DNA of 7,439 nt from Ruminococcaceae bacterium UBA1236 (GTDB taxonomy: Bacteria; Bacillota; Clostridia; Oscillospirales; Acutalibacteraceae). The position numbers and the translations under genes were made by a program. Under the pieces are notes generated by a model. That model was given only the letters and a program-made list of their open reading frames with translations, was not told the DNA's origin and did not search any database. Positions 1 to 6,592 of the stretch are shown in pieces; positions within the stretch are counted from its first letter, which is position 1, and each line of letters opens with the position of its first letter. The stretch is taken from assembly GCA_002309055.1 (NCBI GenBank), contig DBWO01000051.1:1-7439 (forward strand), written 5' to 3'.

Positions 1-249
1 TGCGGCTACTGGAATATGTTCCGCTTCAACCCTGCTCTCAAGGCCGAGGGCAAGAATCCGTTCACAATCGATTCCAAGCCCGCAACCGAGAGCTACAGAG
101 ACTTCATTATGAACGAGGCCCGCTATTCACAGCTTACCCGTTCCTTCCCCGAGAGAGCTGAAGAGCTCTTCACAAAGGCGGAGAAGACCTCTGTTGAAAG
201 GTATGCTCACCTTCTCAGACTCAAGGATCTCTATGCTCCCGAAGCATAA
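1..249 (+). CDS. nifJ: Pyruvate:ferredoxin (flavodoxin) oxidoreductase, C-terminal end (5' truncated by window)
   Basis: Only the last 82 residues are present, in frame from base 1 to the TAA at 247-249. The residues CGYWNMFRFNPAL, then KNPFTIDSKPATESYRDFI and the basic/acidic helix with ERAEELF and RYAHLLRL are recognised as the extreme C-terminus of single-chain pyruvate:ferredoxin oxidoreductase, a protein of about 1,170 residues. This cytoplasmic thiamine-diphosphate/iron-sulfur enzyme oxidises pyruvate to acetyl-CoA and CO2 and reduces ferredoxin, a central step of anaerobic fermentation. The thiamine and cluster-binding regions lie upstream of the window and cannot be checked. An ATG at 16-18 is an internal methionine, not a start, because the reading frame is open to the window edge. 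The gene converges with queT across hairpin terminators. Identification is by recalled family sequence, not by a search. Confidence 0.88.
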   Translation, partial: CGYWNMFRFNPALKAEGKNPFTIDSKPATESYRDFIMNEARYSQLTRSFPERAEELFTKAEKTSVERYAHLLRLKDLYAPEA

Positions 250-255
250 AAAATA

Positions 256-280
256 CGGCCTTCGCTTTTAAGCAAAGCCG
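256..280 (-). terminator. Probable intrinsic terminator for the leftward queT transcript
   Basis: Read on the minus strand, CGGC...GCCG ends flank an imperfect stem (one bulge and one mismatch) with an A-rich tip. It is followed at once by TATTTTTTA, with a run of six T at 253-248. The T-run overlaps the nifJ stop codon. On the plus strand the same hairpin is followed by A residues, so it would stop only leftward transcription. It would be the second stop for queT, after the hairpin at 299-328. Confidence 0.55.
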
Positions 281-298
281 AAAAACAAGACAAAAGAA

Positions 299-328
299 GG
301 GCCCGCAGTTGACTGTAACTGCGGGCCC
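299..328. terminator. Strong GC hairpin between convergent genes, likely bidirectional terminator
   Basis: There is a perfect 12-bp stem: GGGCCCGCAGTT (299-310) pairs with AACTGCGGGCCC (317-328) around the 6-nt loop GACTGT. On the minus strand it is followed by a T-rich tract (TTCTTTTGTCTTGTTTTT), good for ending queT transcripts. On the plus strand the tail TCGATTATTGT is only weakly T-rich, so termination of nifJ is likely but less certain. Its position between two convergent genes supports a bidirectional role. Confidence 0.75.
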
Positions 329-387
329 TCGATTATTGTAACAATAACTGTAAAAGCCGTACTGACCGGAAAAGTATATTTCCGTTA

Positions 388-915
388 TTACTTAAGCATC
401 TCTTTATCAAGCCGTCTCTTTTTTATCACGTAATATAACGCGGTGCCGAGCGTAAGCATAACGCCGAGCTCTCCGAGCGCGACAAAGCCTCCCTGTACGA
501 GAAAACCGGTCCACTCAAAAGGTCCGTCAACGAAAAACTTCTCTATTTCCCATCCGACAATAAGACCGTTCCATATTGCAGGCATAAGCATAGCCAAAAG
601 CGGATATGAGCCGATTTTAACCTTTCTCAGGAAATATATGCAAAGCGTTGCGCCGAGTGTTGCGACTGAGCCGAAAATCATATCGAGAGGAAGCCCCGAA
701 CCGATGCTGTAAAGATTTGAGACTATGCACCCGATTGTAAGACCCGGTATCGCAAGCGGAGTAAACAGGCAGAGCACATTCAGCGCCTCCGAAGCTCTGA
801 ACTGAACCGCCATAGTTGTCGTGCCGGGCAAAAGAAAACTCTGGGCATAAGTAAGTGCCGCATACAAAGCGGCAACAACCGCAATGTAAGCAATTTTTTT
901 GTTTTTGTTGTTCAT
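388..915 (-). CDS. queT: QueT-family queuosine precursor transporter (ECF-type S component)
   Basis: This 175-residue, very hydrophobic protein has about six membrane segments and a basic C-terminus (KKRRLDKEMLK), which fits the family's usual size of about 160-175 residues. The block VQFRASEALNVL at residues 37-48, followed by FTPLAIPGLTIGCIVSNL (51-68) and LDMIFGSVATL (77-87), is the characteristic QueT pattern. QueT is the substrate-binding membrane subunit of an energy-coupling factor importer for a precursor of queuosine (preQ0/preQ1 or queuine). The shared EcfA/EcfT module is not in this window, as is usual for group II ECF transporters. The ATG at 915 follows AGGAG (930-926) with a 10-nt spacer. 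The function is strengthened by the preQ1-I riboswitch in the leader, since that aptamer senses the transported pathway's intermediate. The neighbours are functionally unrelated, so queT is probably transcribed alone from its own promoter. The exact precursor transported cannot be read from sequence. Confidence 0.9.
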   Translation of the reverse strand: MNNKNKKIAYIAVVAALYAALTYAQSFLLPGTTTMAVQFRASEALNVLCLFTPLAIPGLTIGCIVSNLYSIGSGLPLDMIFGSVATLGATLCIYFLRKVKIGSYPLLAMLMPAIWNGLIVGWEIEKFFVDGPFEWTGFLVQGGFVALGELGVMLTLGTALYYVIKKRRLDKEMLK

Positions 916-930
916 ATTAAGTTGTCTCCT

Positions 931-967
931 TAGTTTTGTTTAACGTCAGGATGGTTTCGAACTGACG
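931..967 (-). ncRNA. preQ1-I riboswitch in the queT leader
   Basis: On the minus strand, a perfect 6-bp P1 stem CGTCAG (967-962) pairs with CTGACG (949-944) around a 12-nt loop TTCGAAACCATC (961-950) that starts with the conserved UUC. A single-stranded tail, TTAAACAAAACTA (943-931), runs directly into the Shine-Dalgarno AGGAG (930-926). This is the architecture of the class I preQ1 riboswitch, the smallest natural aptamer, and the tail closely resembles the AACAAAAC/AAAAAACUA tails of known examples. In this class, ligand binding makes a pseudoknot between loop and tail. Here the tail abuts the Shine-Dalgarno, so control is probably translational. No terminator hairpin or T-run lies between aptamer and gene. 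I could not assign a clean set of P2 pseudoknot pairs by eye, so the subtype is left open. The downstream queT gene independently supports the call. Confidence 0.87.
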
Positions 968-972
968 CGGGA

Positions 973-1001
973 ATTGTACATTAATAACCCGGATTTGTCA
1001 A
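973..1001 (-). promoter_or_regulatory. Sigma-70-type promoter for queT
   Basis: On the minus strand a perfect -35 box TTGACA (1001-996) is separated by 17 nt from TACAAT (978-973), one mismatch from the -10 consensus. A start about 6-7 nt downstream would fall near 967-966, which is the first base of the preQ1-I P1 stem. The transcript would therefore begin with almost no leader before the aptamer. Confidence 0.85.
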
Positions 1002-1047
1002 GCGGATTTCACGCAGGAACACCGATAAATCGGATATTACATAATAA

Positions 1048-1488
1048 TCAGAGAGTTTTTTCCATCTTTATACAGTCAAAAACGCCGCTTCTTATAATTT
1101 CATCATTTATCTTTTTATACCCGTTTTTCTCATAAAAGCCGACGGCTGTGGTGCGGCTGTCAACAGCTATTCTCACGTATCCGAGCTCTCTTATCCACTT
1201 TTCGGCCTCTGTCAGAAGGAGTGAGCCGAGCTTTTTGCCTCTGTATTCGGGCAGCACAACCACACGGCCGAGCACTGCGCTTTCGCTGTCCTTTTCATAA
1301 AACCGGCAGGTTGCCACGGGATAACCGCTGTCAAGGATAACGATATATAAAGTGCCGTCGCAGTCGTGCTCATCAAACTCTTCTCTGAGAGATATATGAT
1401 GCTGTCGGTTCATTCCCTGAATTCTCACGGAATAAGCCCCTGCGCGCTGCCATTCTTCACCAGCGCGCATTACTTCAAAATTTTCCAT
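1048..1488 (-). CDS. GNAT-family N-acetyltransferase
   Basis: This 146-residue single-domain protein has the GNAT fold. Residues 47-62 (LYIVILDSGYPVATCR) look like the central strands. VVVLPEYRGKKLGSLLL (76-92) carries the acetyl-CoA pyrophosphate-binding loop R-G-K-K-L-G (83-88). The helix TEAEKWIRELGY follows, then the C-terminal motif AVGFYEKNGYKK (115-126), with Tyr119 and Tyr124 as candidate catalytic or CoA-contacting residues. The family transfers acetyl from acetyl-CoA to an amine; the substrate here cannot be told. The N-terminal half, with LREEFDEHD, resembles ElaA-like GNATs only loosely. The ATG at 1488 has GGAG (1499-1496) at a 7-nt spacer. The gene lies downstream of the M28 peptidase on the same strand, but a hairpin with a T-run ends just before its ribosome binding site. 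Expression may therefore depend on read-through, and I see no convincing separate promoter. Confidence 0.88.
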   Translation of the reverse strand: MENFEVMRAGEEWQRAGAYSVRIQGMNRQHHISLREEFDEHDCDGTLYIVILDSGYPVATCRFYEKDSESAVLGRVVVLPEYRGKKLGSLLLTEAEKWIRELGYVRIAVDSRTTAVGFYEKNGYKKINDEIIRSGVFDCIKMEKTL

Positions 1489-1500
1489 TTTATTTCTCCG

Positions 1501-1535
1501 AAAAACAGGGCTGCCCTTTAACCGGGACAGCCCTG
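1501..1535 (-). terminator. Intrinsic terminator (or attenuator) between the M28 peptidase and GNAT genes
   Basis: On the minus strand CAGGGCTG (1535-1528) pairs with CAGCCCTG (1513-1506), and an inner CCC/GGG extends the stem past a one-base bulge. Five T follow at 1505-1501. The hairpin begins about 20 nt after the peptidase stop codon. Its T-run ends only two bases before the GGAG ribosome binding site of the acetyltransferase gene. Confidence 0.8.
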
Positions 1536-1555
1536 AATCTTTTTAAAAGCGTTAA

Positions 1556-2794
1556 TTACTGTTTTGCGCCTTCGTCAAACTTCTCAAGCACTTTAACCGA
1601 AACGGCGAAGCAATCCGCAAGACCGGTTGCATTCATATTGGTATAAGTGTCTTTTCTTGTGTGATAGTAGCTTTCAAGCTTGTGATTGAGGCCTGTGATA
1701 CCTGTTGCCCTGAGACCTGCCTGTGCAAATGCCGCGGAGTCGGTTGCGCCGCCGAGAGGGGGAACCATACCTTTGCTGCACTTGATATCAAGCTCTTTGG
1801 CGCACTCCATAAAGAGATCGGAAACGTCCTTGTCAACCTTGACGGTACCGTTGAGGTCGCGGTAGTTGGTCATAAGGTATTTGGGATCGTAAATTGTATC
1901 ATACGAATAAATGAAGGTGGGAACATCATCAAATTCGCCCTTGTGGGCTTCGCACCACGCCTTGGAGCCTCTCAGACCCGCTTCTTCGGAGCCGGTGAGA
2001 ACAACGCCGATTTCAGTGTTTTCAAGCTGAATGTCTTCGTCTGCGAGAGCTTTGAGAATGGCGATACCCATATAGCAGCCGGAAAGGTTGTCATTTGCGC
2101 CGTCAACAATTCTCTTATAGTTTACCATAAAGTAAAGGCCTGCAAGGAAGGGAACAAAAATGAGGCCCCACAGACCGCACTTGAGCAATGTGCCCTCGAA
2201 ACCGCCCTTGACAATCGCAAGCACGGAAAGAACAAGATAATAAACAGCACCTATGCCGGAAATGATTGCGTGGCCTTCAAAGCCGACGCCGCCGAGCGCG
2301 TAGTTTACGGGCCATTCCCATGCCGCATCGGGGTGACCGTTGAATATAATCCTTCTTTTCACTTCGCCGGTGGGCTTTTTGAAAGCGGTAACATTGTGAC
2401 CTGTTTTCTCACGGAAAAGGAAGTCAACCGCTTTGATGTAAAGGCCGAACTGAAGGAAAACGACAACAAGGCCGAAAACGATAAGAAAAGCGGAAATAAT
2501 CGGCAGAACAATACCACCGACCTTTGTGCTTACAAAGAGGCCTATAATAGCAAGAAGAACGCAGGTGATGGTGATAAAAATCCAGCCGAAGAATGAACGG
2601 GGATTTTCTTTGAAGGATTCAACCTCTGCTTCACAGCCGAGCTTTCTGAGCTCGCCCGCCATATATTCGCAGGCCTGCTCCTCGCCCTTTGAGCCGGGCT
2701 CTCTCTTTTCAAAATGGCGGCAGATATATGATATCTCTTTTATCATATAGTTTGCATAGCCGGACTTTTTGTCAATGATTTTTGACAGATCCAT
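1556..2794 (-). CDS. M28-family zinc metallopeptidase with internal membrane segments
   Basis: This 412-residue protein has the two-zinc M28 (aminopeptidase Y/S-like) pattern. The N-terminal cap has EPGSKGEEQACEYMAGEL (32-49). NGHPDAAWEW (152-161) holds the first metal His154 and nearby Asp156. DGANDNLSG (231-239) has the bridging Asp235. TGSEEAGLRG (267-276) has the catalytic Glu270 and metal Glu271. SYDT has Asp299, and ESYYHTRKDT has the last metal His378. No signal peptide is seen. Instead there are about four hydrophobic segments: ~70-90, ~95-120, ~176-196 and ~203-224. The second pair lies between His154 and Asp235, inside the catalytic domain. An even number of crossings puts all catalytic parts on one side, probably the cytoplasm given the charged N-terminus. 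It probably hydrolyses peptides or N-terminal amino acids; the substrate is unknown. The ATG at 2794 follows AGGAG (2807-2803) with an 8-nt spacer. The gene has its own promoter. Confidence 0.88.
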   Translation of the reverse strand: MDLSKIIDKKSGYANYMIKEISYICRHFEKREPGSKGEEQACEYMAGELRKLGCEAEVESFKENPRSFFGWIFITITCVLLAIIGLFVSTKVGGIVLPIISAFLIVFGLVVVFLQFGLYIKAVDFLFREKTGHNVTAFKKPTGEVKRRIIFNGHPDAAWEWPVNYALGGVGFEGHAIISGIGAVYYLVLSVLAIVKGGFEGTLLKCGLWGLIFVPFLAGLYFMVNYKRIVDGANDNLSGCYMGIAILKALADEDIQLENTEIGVVLTGSEEAGLRGSKAWCEAHKGEFDDVPTFIYSYDTIYDPKYLMTNYRDLNGTVKVDKDVSDLFMECAKELDIKCSKGMVPPLGGATDSAAFAQAGLRATGITGLNHKLESYYHTRKDTYTNMNATGLADCFAVSVKVLEKFDEGAKQ

Positions 2795-2849
2795 TTATTT
2801 TTCTCCTCTCTTCGGTCGCACGCCGTCAGGCGGGACAAATTATAAAATA

Positions 2850-2878
2850 ATTATCCGACAAAATACGTATTTAGTCAA
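2850..2878 (-). promoter_or_regulatory. Promoter of the M28 peptidase gene, with a palindrome in its spacer
   Basis: On the minus strand TTGACT (2878-2873) and GATAAT (2855-2850) are separated by 17 nt. A second TATAAT lies just downstream (2844-2839) but has no -35 box at a proper distance. The spacer contains the perfect 12-bp palindrome AAATACGTATTT (2861-2872), a possible operator. The leader also has a small CGCC/GGCG hairpin (2821-2832) ahead of the ribosome binding site. Confidence 0.7.
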
Positions 2879-2906
2879 GGGGTAAAAAGCATTAAAAATA
2901 AATTTT

Positions 2907-4793
2907 TCAGGAAAGCTCCTTTTTGCCGGTGTAAAGCTCATAATACCTGCCTCCCATGGCAAGAAGCTCATCGTGGGTGCCCCGCTCTATGATTTCGCCC
3001 TTTTCGAGCACCATAATTTCATCGGAGTTTCTGACCGTTGAAAGGCGGTGGGCAATGACAAATGTGGTGCGGTTTTTCATAAGGCGGTCCATACCGTGCT
3101 CAATATGCTTCTCGGTCCTTGTATCAACCGAACTTGTTGCCTCGTCAAGCACAAGGATAGGTGCCCTGGAGATGGCCGCTCTCGCAATATTAAGAAGCTG
3201 ACGCTGACCCTGAGAAAGATTCTGCCCGTCTCCTTCAAGCACGGTCTGATAGCCGTCCGAAAGGCGCATAATGAAGCTGTGGGCGCTCGCGCTCTTTGCC
3301 GCGGCAACAACCTCGTCGTCGGTGGCATCGGGCCTGCCGTAGCGAATATTCTCCATTACAGTGCCCGTGAAAAGGTGGGTGTCCTGAAGCACCATCGCTA
3401 TGTTTTTGCGAAGGAACGAGCGGTCCATATCCTTGATGTTTATGCCGTCAACGGTGATTTCGCCCTCATTTATATCATAGAAGCGGTTTATAAGGTTTGT
3501 GATGGTCGTTTTGCCCGCGCCCGTTGAGCCGACAAAAGCGACCTTGCTCCCCTTCCGGACATCAAGAGAGATATTCTTAAGCACCGTCTTGCTCTCATTA
3601 TAGCCGAAGGTGACATTTTTAAGAGAAACGCTTCCCTCAATTTTATCGGGAGTTTTTTCGGGCGTTTCTCCGAAGCCCTCGGGCTCTTTATCCATAACGC
3701 CGAAAACTCTTTCCGCGCCCGCTAAAGCCGCAAAGATGGTGGATGCCTGCTGAGTGAGCATATTGAGAGGCATTGAAAACTGCCTTGAGTAGCCGGCGAA
3801 TATACTCATACCGCCCACATCAAATCTTCCGAAAAGGCAGAGCAGACCGCCGATACCTGCGGTGACGGCATAGCAAATCTGGCTGATATTGCCCACAACG
3901 GGGCCCATAACGCCGCCGAAAAACTGCGCGCCGAGCTGCTTATCCCTCATATCGTTGTTGAGAAGTTCAAACTCCTCGGTGCAGATTTCCTCGTGATTGA
4001 AAACCTTTACCGCCTTCTGCCCGGTAACGGTTTCCTCAATATAGCCGTTTACCGCGCCAAGCGCCGCCTGCTGAGCGACGTAGTACTTTGCCGAGCGTTT
4101 CGCTATAACGCTGCCGCATTTAAGCATAACGGGAATAAAAGCAACTGTCACAAGAGTGAGCCACGGCGAAGTGTAAATCATAAAGAAAAGTGTGCCTATC
4201 AGCGACACAGAGCCGGAAACAAGCTGCGTGAGGGTGCTGTTCATCATAACATCGATATTATCGATATCATTTGTAAAGCGCGACATAATCCCGCCCGTTG
4301 TCTCGGAGTCGAAAAATCTCACGGGCAGAGCCTGCAGCCTTGTGAAAAGGTCGTTTCTTATTCTCTCGGAAGCGTTCTGCGAAACAGTCAGCATAAGGCG
4401 CGCCTGTAAATAGTTTGAAAGTATGCCCACAAGATAGATACAGGCAAGGGTCACAAGAATGCGAAGGAGATATTCAATGCGTGTCTGCGCGGGAGTATCC
4501 GCCGCGGCAACGGTGTTGATAATCGGCCTCATTGCGTATGAGCCGACAAGGGATGTTGCCGTGCTGCAAAGCATACAGAAAAGCACAAGCACAAGCCTGA
4601 ATTTATACTTTGAAACATAGCCCCAAAGGCGTTTTACTGTTTTACCCGTGCTTTTGGGTTTGCCCTTTTCCGTCTGCCCGGGCCTCATCCTGCCCGGACC
4701 TCCGCGGGGCCCGAAGGAGGGTCCGGCGCGCTTTTCCGCCGCGGCTACGGAGTTATATCTTTTTCTTAACTCCTCAAGACTTCTTGCCGCCAT
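2907..4793 (-). CDS. ABC exporter half-transporter, consensus-ATPase subunit of a heterodimer
   Basis: This 628-residue protein is a six-helix transmembrane domain (about residues 60-360) fused to an ATP-binding domain. Numbered from the chosen start, it has Walker A GSTGAGKT (422-429), Q-loop Gln470 in VLQDTHLF, signature LSQGQ (526-530), Walker B ILVLDE with catalytic Glu551, and switch His582 in IAHRLS. The signature has Gln where the consensus LSGGQ has Gly. Before the first helix lies a low-complexity basic stretch rich in Gly, Pro and Arg (about 20-50). It is likely to pair with the ABC protein encoded immediately upstream to export drugs, lipids or peptides; the substrate is unknown. 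I chose ATG at 4793, which overlaps the upstream TGA as TGATG and has AGGAGG (4806-4801) at a 7-nt spacer. An in-frame GTG at 4796 gives one more residue but only a 4-nt spacer. No clear terminator follows the stop. Confidence 0.93.
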   Translation of the reverse strand: MAARSLEELRKRYNSVAAAEKRAGPSFGPRGGPGRMRPGQTEKGKPKSTGKTVKRLWGYVSKYKFRLVLVLFCMLCSTATSLVGSYAMRPIINTVAAADTPAQTRIEYLLRILVTLACIYLVGILSNYLQARLMLTVSQNASERIRNDLFTRLQALPVRFFDSETTGGIMSRFTNDIDNIDVMMNSTLTQLVSGSVSLIGTLFFMIYTSPWLTLVTVAFIPVMLKCGSVIAKRSAKYYVAQQAALGAVNGYIEETVTGQKAVKVFNHEEICTEEFELLNNDMRDKQLGAQFFGGVMGPVVGNISQICYAVTAGIGGLLCLFGRFDVGGMSIFAGYSRQFSMPLNMLTQQASTIFAALAGAERVFGVMDKEPEGFGETPEKTPDKIEGSVSLKNVTFGYNESKTVLKNISLDVRKGSKVAFVGSTGAGKTTITNLINRFYDINEGEITVDGINIKDMDRSFLRKNIAMVLQDTHLFTGTVMENIRYGRPDATDDEVVAAAKSASAHSFIMRLSDGYQTVLEGDGQNLSQGQRQLLNIARAAISRAPILVLDEATSSVDTRTEKHIEHGMDRLMKNRTTFVIAHRLSTVRNSDEIMVLEKGEIIERGTHDELLAMGGRYYELYTGKKELS

Positions 4794-6586
4794 CACGCAC
4801 CCTCCTTTTTCTCTGTCTGTGAATAATAGATTTCGCGGTATTCTTCATTATTCTCAAGCAGTTCTTCGTGAGTGCCCGTGCCGGAAATTCTGCCGTCATT
4901 CATAACCACAATCATATCCGCATCCTTAACAGACTGAATTCTCTGCGCGATTATTATTTTGGTTGAGCCCTTGAGCTCGTTTGCAAACGCCTCGCGGATT
5001 TTCGCCTCCGTCGCGGTATCAACAGCCGATGTGGAGTCATCAAGCACAAGGATTTTCGGCTTTTTGAGAAGGGCTCGCGCTATGCATAATCTCTGCTTCT
5101 GACCGCCCGAAACATTTGTTCCGCCCTGATCAAGCACGGTGTCATAGCCTTCAGTAAAGCTTGTTATGAACTGATCCGCCTGCGCATATGAAGCAGCCTT
5201 TCTTATCTCGTCCATATCCGCTTCGCTGTTGCCCCACCTGAGGTTATCCACGATTGTACCGGAGAAAAGGGTGTTTTTCTGAAGCACGAAGCCGATGCCC
5301 TCGCGCAGGTTTCTGAGTGTATAATCGTGTACGTTGACGCCGTCAATGAGTATCTCGCCCTCATCCGCGTCATAAAGGCGCGCAATCATTGAAACAAGTG
5401 TGCTCTTGCCTGCGCCCGTTGATCCTATTATGCCGACTGTCTTTCCGGCGGGAATGGTAAGATTTATGCTGTCAAGCACTTTCTCGTCGCTTGTTTTGTA
5501 ATACCTGAAAGACACGTTTTTAAACTCTATTTTGCCGTTTTGTATCTGCCTTACTGCATCTTCGGAGTCTATATCCTCGTCCCGAATTTCAAGCTCCTCA
5601 TCAAGCACCTCTCTGATTCTTTTTGATGATGCGAGCGCTCTTGATGCATTGACAAACATCATTGAAATAATCATAAGGGACATAAGTATCTGCGTGATAT
5701 AGGTAATGAAAGCGGTGAGGCTGCCTGTTGTCATACTGCCCTTAACAAGCATATTGCCGCCGATCCAGAAAACGGATATGGTCGTGGCGTTCATAAAGAA
5801 AGTCATAACGGGGCTCATAAAAATCATTACACGCATTGATTTTATGCTGGCGTGCTTATAATCCGCATTCGCTCCTTCAAACTTGTCAATTTCGTGCTTC
5901 TCGCGCACAAAGGATTTCACAACTCTTATGTTTGTTACATCCTCCTGAACGGTGGAATTGAGGCCGTCAAGCTTTTCCTGCTGCCTTGTGAATCTCGGAA
6001 ATGCGACTCTCATAATCATAAAAATCATAAAGCCGAGCAGAGGCAGCGAAACGGCGAGAGTAACGGCGAGATTGGGGCTCACCATTACTGCCATAATTAC
6101 GCCGCCAATCAGCATTCCGGGTGAGCGAAGGCACATTCTGAGAAGCATATTTATGAAATTCTGTATCTGTGTAACATCATTCGTAAGGCGGGTAACAAGC
6201 GACCCCGTGCTGAATTTATCGATATTCGCAAATGAGAAATTCTGCACCTGCCTGTAAATATCATCCCTTAAATCCGCTGCGAAATTAACGCTCGCCTTCG
6301 CGCCGAAATACGCTCCGCCTATGCCGCCGAGCATCATAAGCACTGCCGTTATTATCATACAGCACATAATGGCGATGATAAACGGCGAATTGCCCCCAGC
6401 GAGCTCAAATATTCTGCGAATGAGAGGAGAGGCATCCTCAATGCTGCCCTGACCGGTGCCGTAGTCAATGATATTTGCGAGGAATTTTGGCATAAGCACC
6501 TCGCCTATAACTTCAACTATCATGCACAGCGGTCCGGCGATAAAATACGCAAGATAAGGCCTCGCGTATTTACCCCATCTTTTCAT
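4793..6586 (-). CDS. ABC exporter half-transporter, degenerate-ATPase subunit of a heterodimer
   Basis: This 597-residue protein has six predicted membrane helices (about residues 10-320) and then an ATP-binding domain. The domain has Walker A GSTGAGKS (388-395), Gln436 in FVLQKNTLF, signature VSGGQ (492-496), Walker B ILVLDD (512-517) and the D-loop SAVD. Two key positions differ from consensus: Asp517 stands where the catalytic Glu should be, and Gln548 in IIAQRI replaces the switch His. This is the usual pattern of the degenerate half of heterodimeric exporters such as BmrC/BmrD and TM287/TM288. There its nucleotide site pairs with the partner's altered signature, here LSQGQ in the next gene. 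The protein would sit in the cytoplasmic membrane and export an unknown substrate. The ATG at 6586 lies 6 bp after the marR stop, with a weaker ribosome site, AAAGGGG, about 10 nt away. Close packing implies one transcript and coupled translation. Confidence 0.94.
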   Translation of the reverse strand: MKRWGKYARPYLAYFIAGPLCMIVEVIGEVLMPKFLANIIDYGTGQGSIEDASPLIRRIFELAGGNSPFIIAIMCCMIITAVLMMLGGIGGAYFGAKASVNFAADLRDDIYRQVQNFSFANIDKFSTGSLVTRLTNDVTQIQNFINMLLRMCLRSPGMLIGGVIMAVMVSPNLAVTLAVSLPLLGFMIFMIMRVAFPRFTRQQEKLDGLNSTVQEDVTNIRVVKSFVREKHEIDKFEGANADYKHASIKSMRVMIFMSPVMTFFMNATTISVFWIGGNMLVKGSMTTGSLTAFITYITQILMSLMIISMMFVNASRALASSKRIREVLDEELEIRDEDIDSEDAVRQIQNGKIEFKNVSFRYYKTSDEKVLDSINLTIPAGKTVGIIGSTGAGKSTLVSMIARLYDADEGEILIDGVNVHDYTLRNLREGIGFVLQKNTLFSGTIVDNLRWGNSEADMDEIRKAASYAQADQFITSFTEGYDTVLDQGGTNVSGGQKQRLCIARALLKKPKILVLDDSTSAVDTATEAKIREAFANELKGSTKIIIAQRIQSVKDADMIVVMNDGRISGTGTHEELLENNEEYREIYYSQTEKKEGA

Positions 6587-6592
6587 TTTCTT

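Noticed and set aside
367..384. Hairpin CGGAAA/TTTCCG just after the queT stop codon
   Set aside because: It is a short AT-leaning stem without a T-run; the stronger hairpins at 299-328 and 256-280 better explain termination.
1022..1033. Palindrome-like CCGATAAATCGG as a terminator of the GNAT gene
   Set aside because: The stem is only 4-5 bp and no T-run follows on the minus strand. Read-through towards queT remains possible.
1661..2596. Long 311-codon plus-strand reading frame
   Set aside because: It is antisense to the M28 peptidase, which has full metal-ligand motifs, a ribosome site and a promoter. The antisense protein shows no recognisable domain.
2879..2906. Possible terminator after the ABC operon (T-rich AAAAATTTATTTTT region)
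   Set aside because: It is T-rich but has no stem with a usable loop, so it is not called as an intrinsic terminator.
3048..3527. 159-codon plus-strand reading frame, and similar ones at 3993-4409, 4610-4905 and 5852-6257
   Set aside because: All are antisense to the ABC exporter genes, whose conserved motifs fully explain the sequence. None has a convincing ribosome site or domain.
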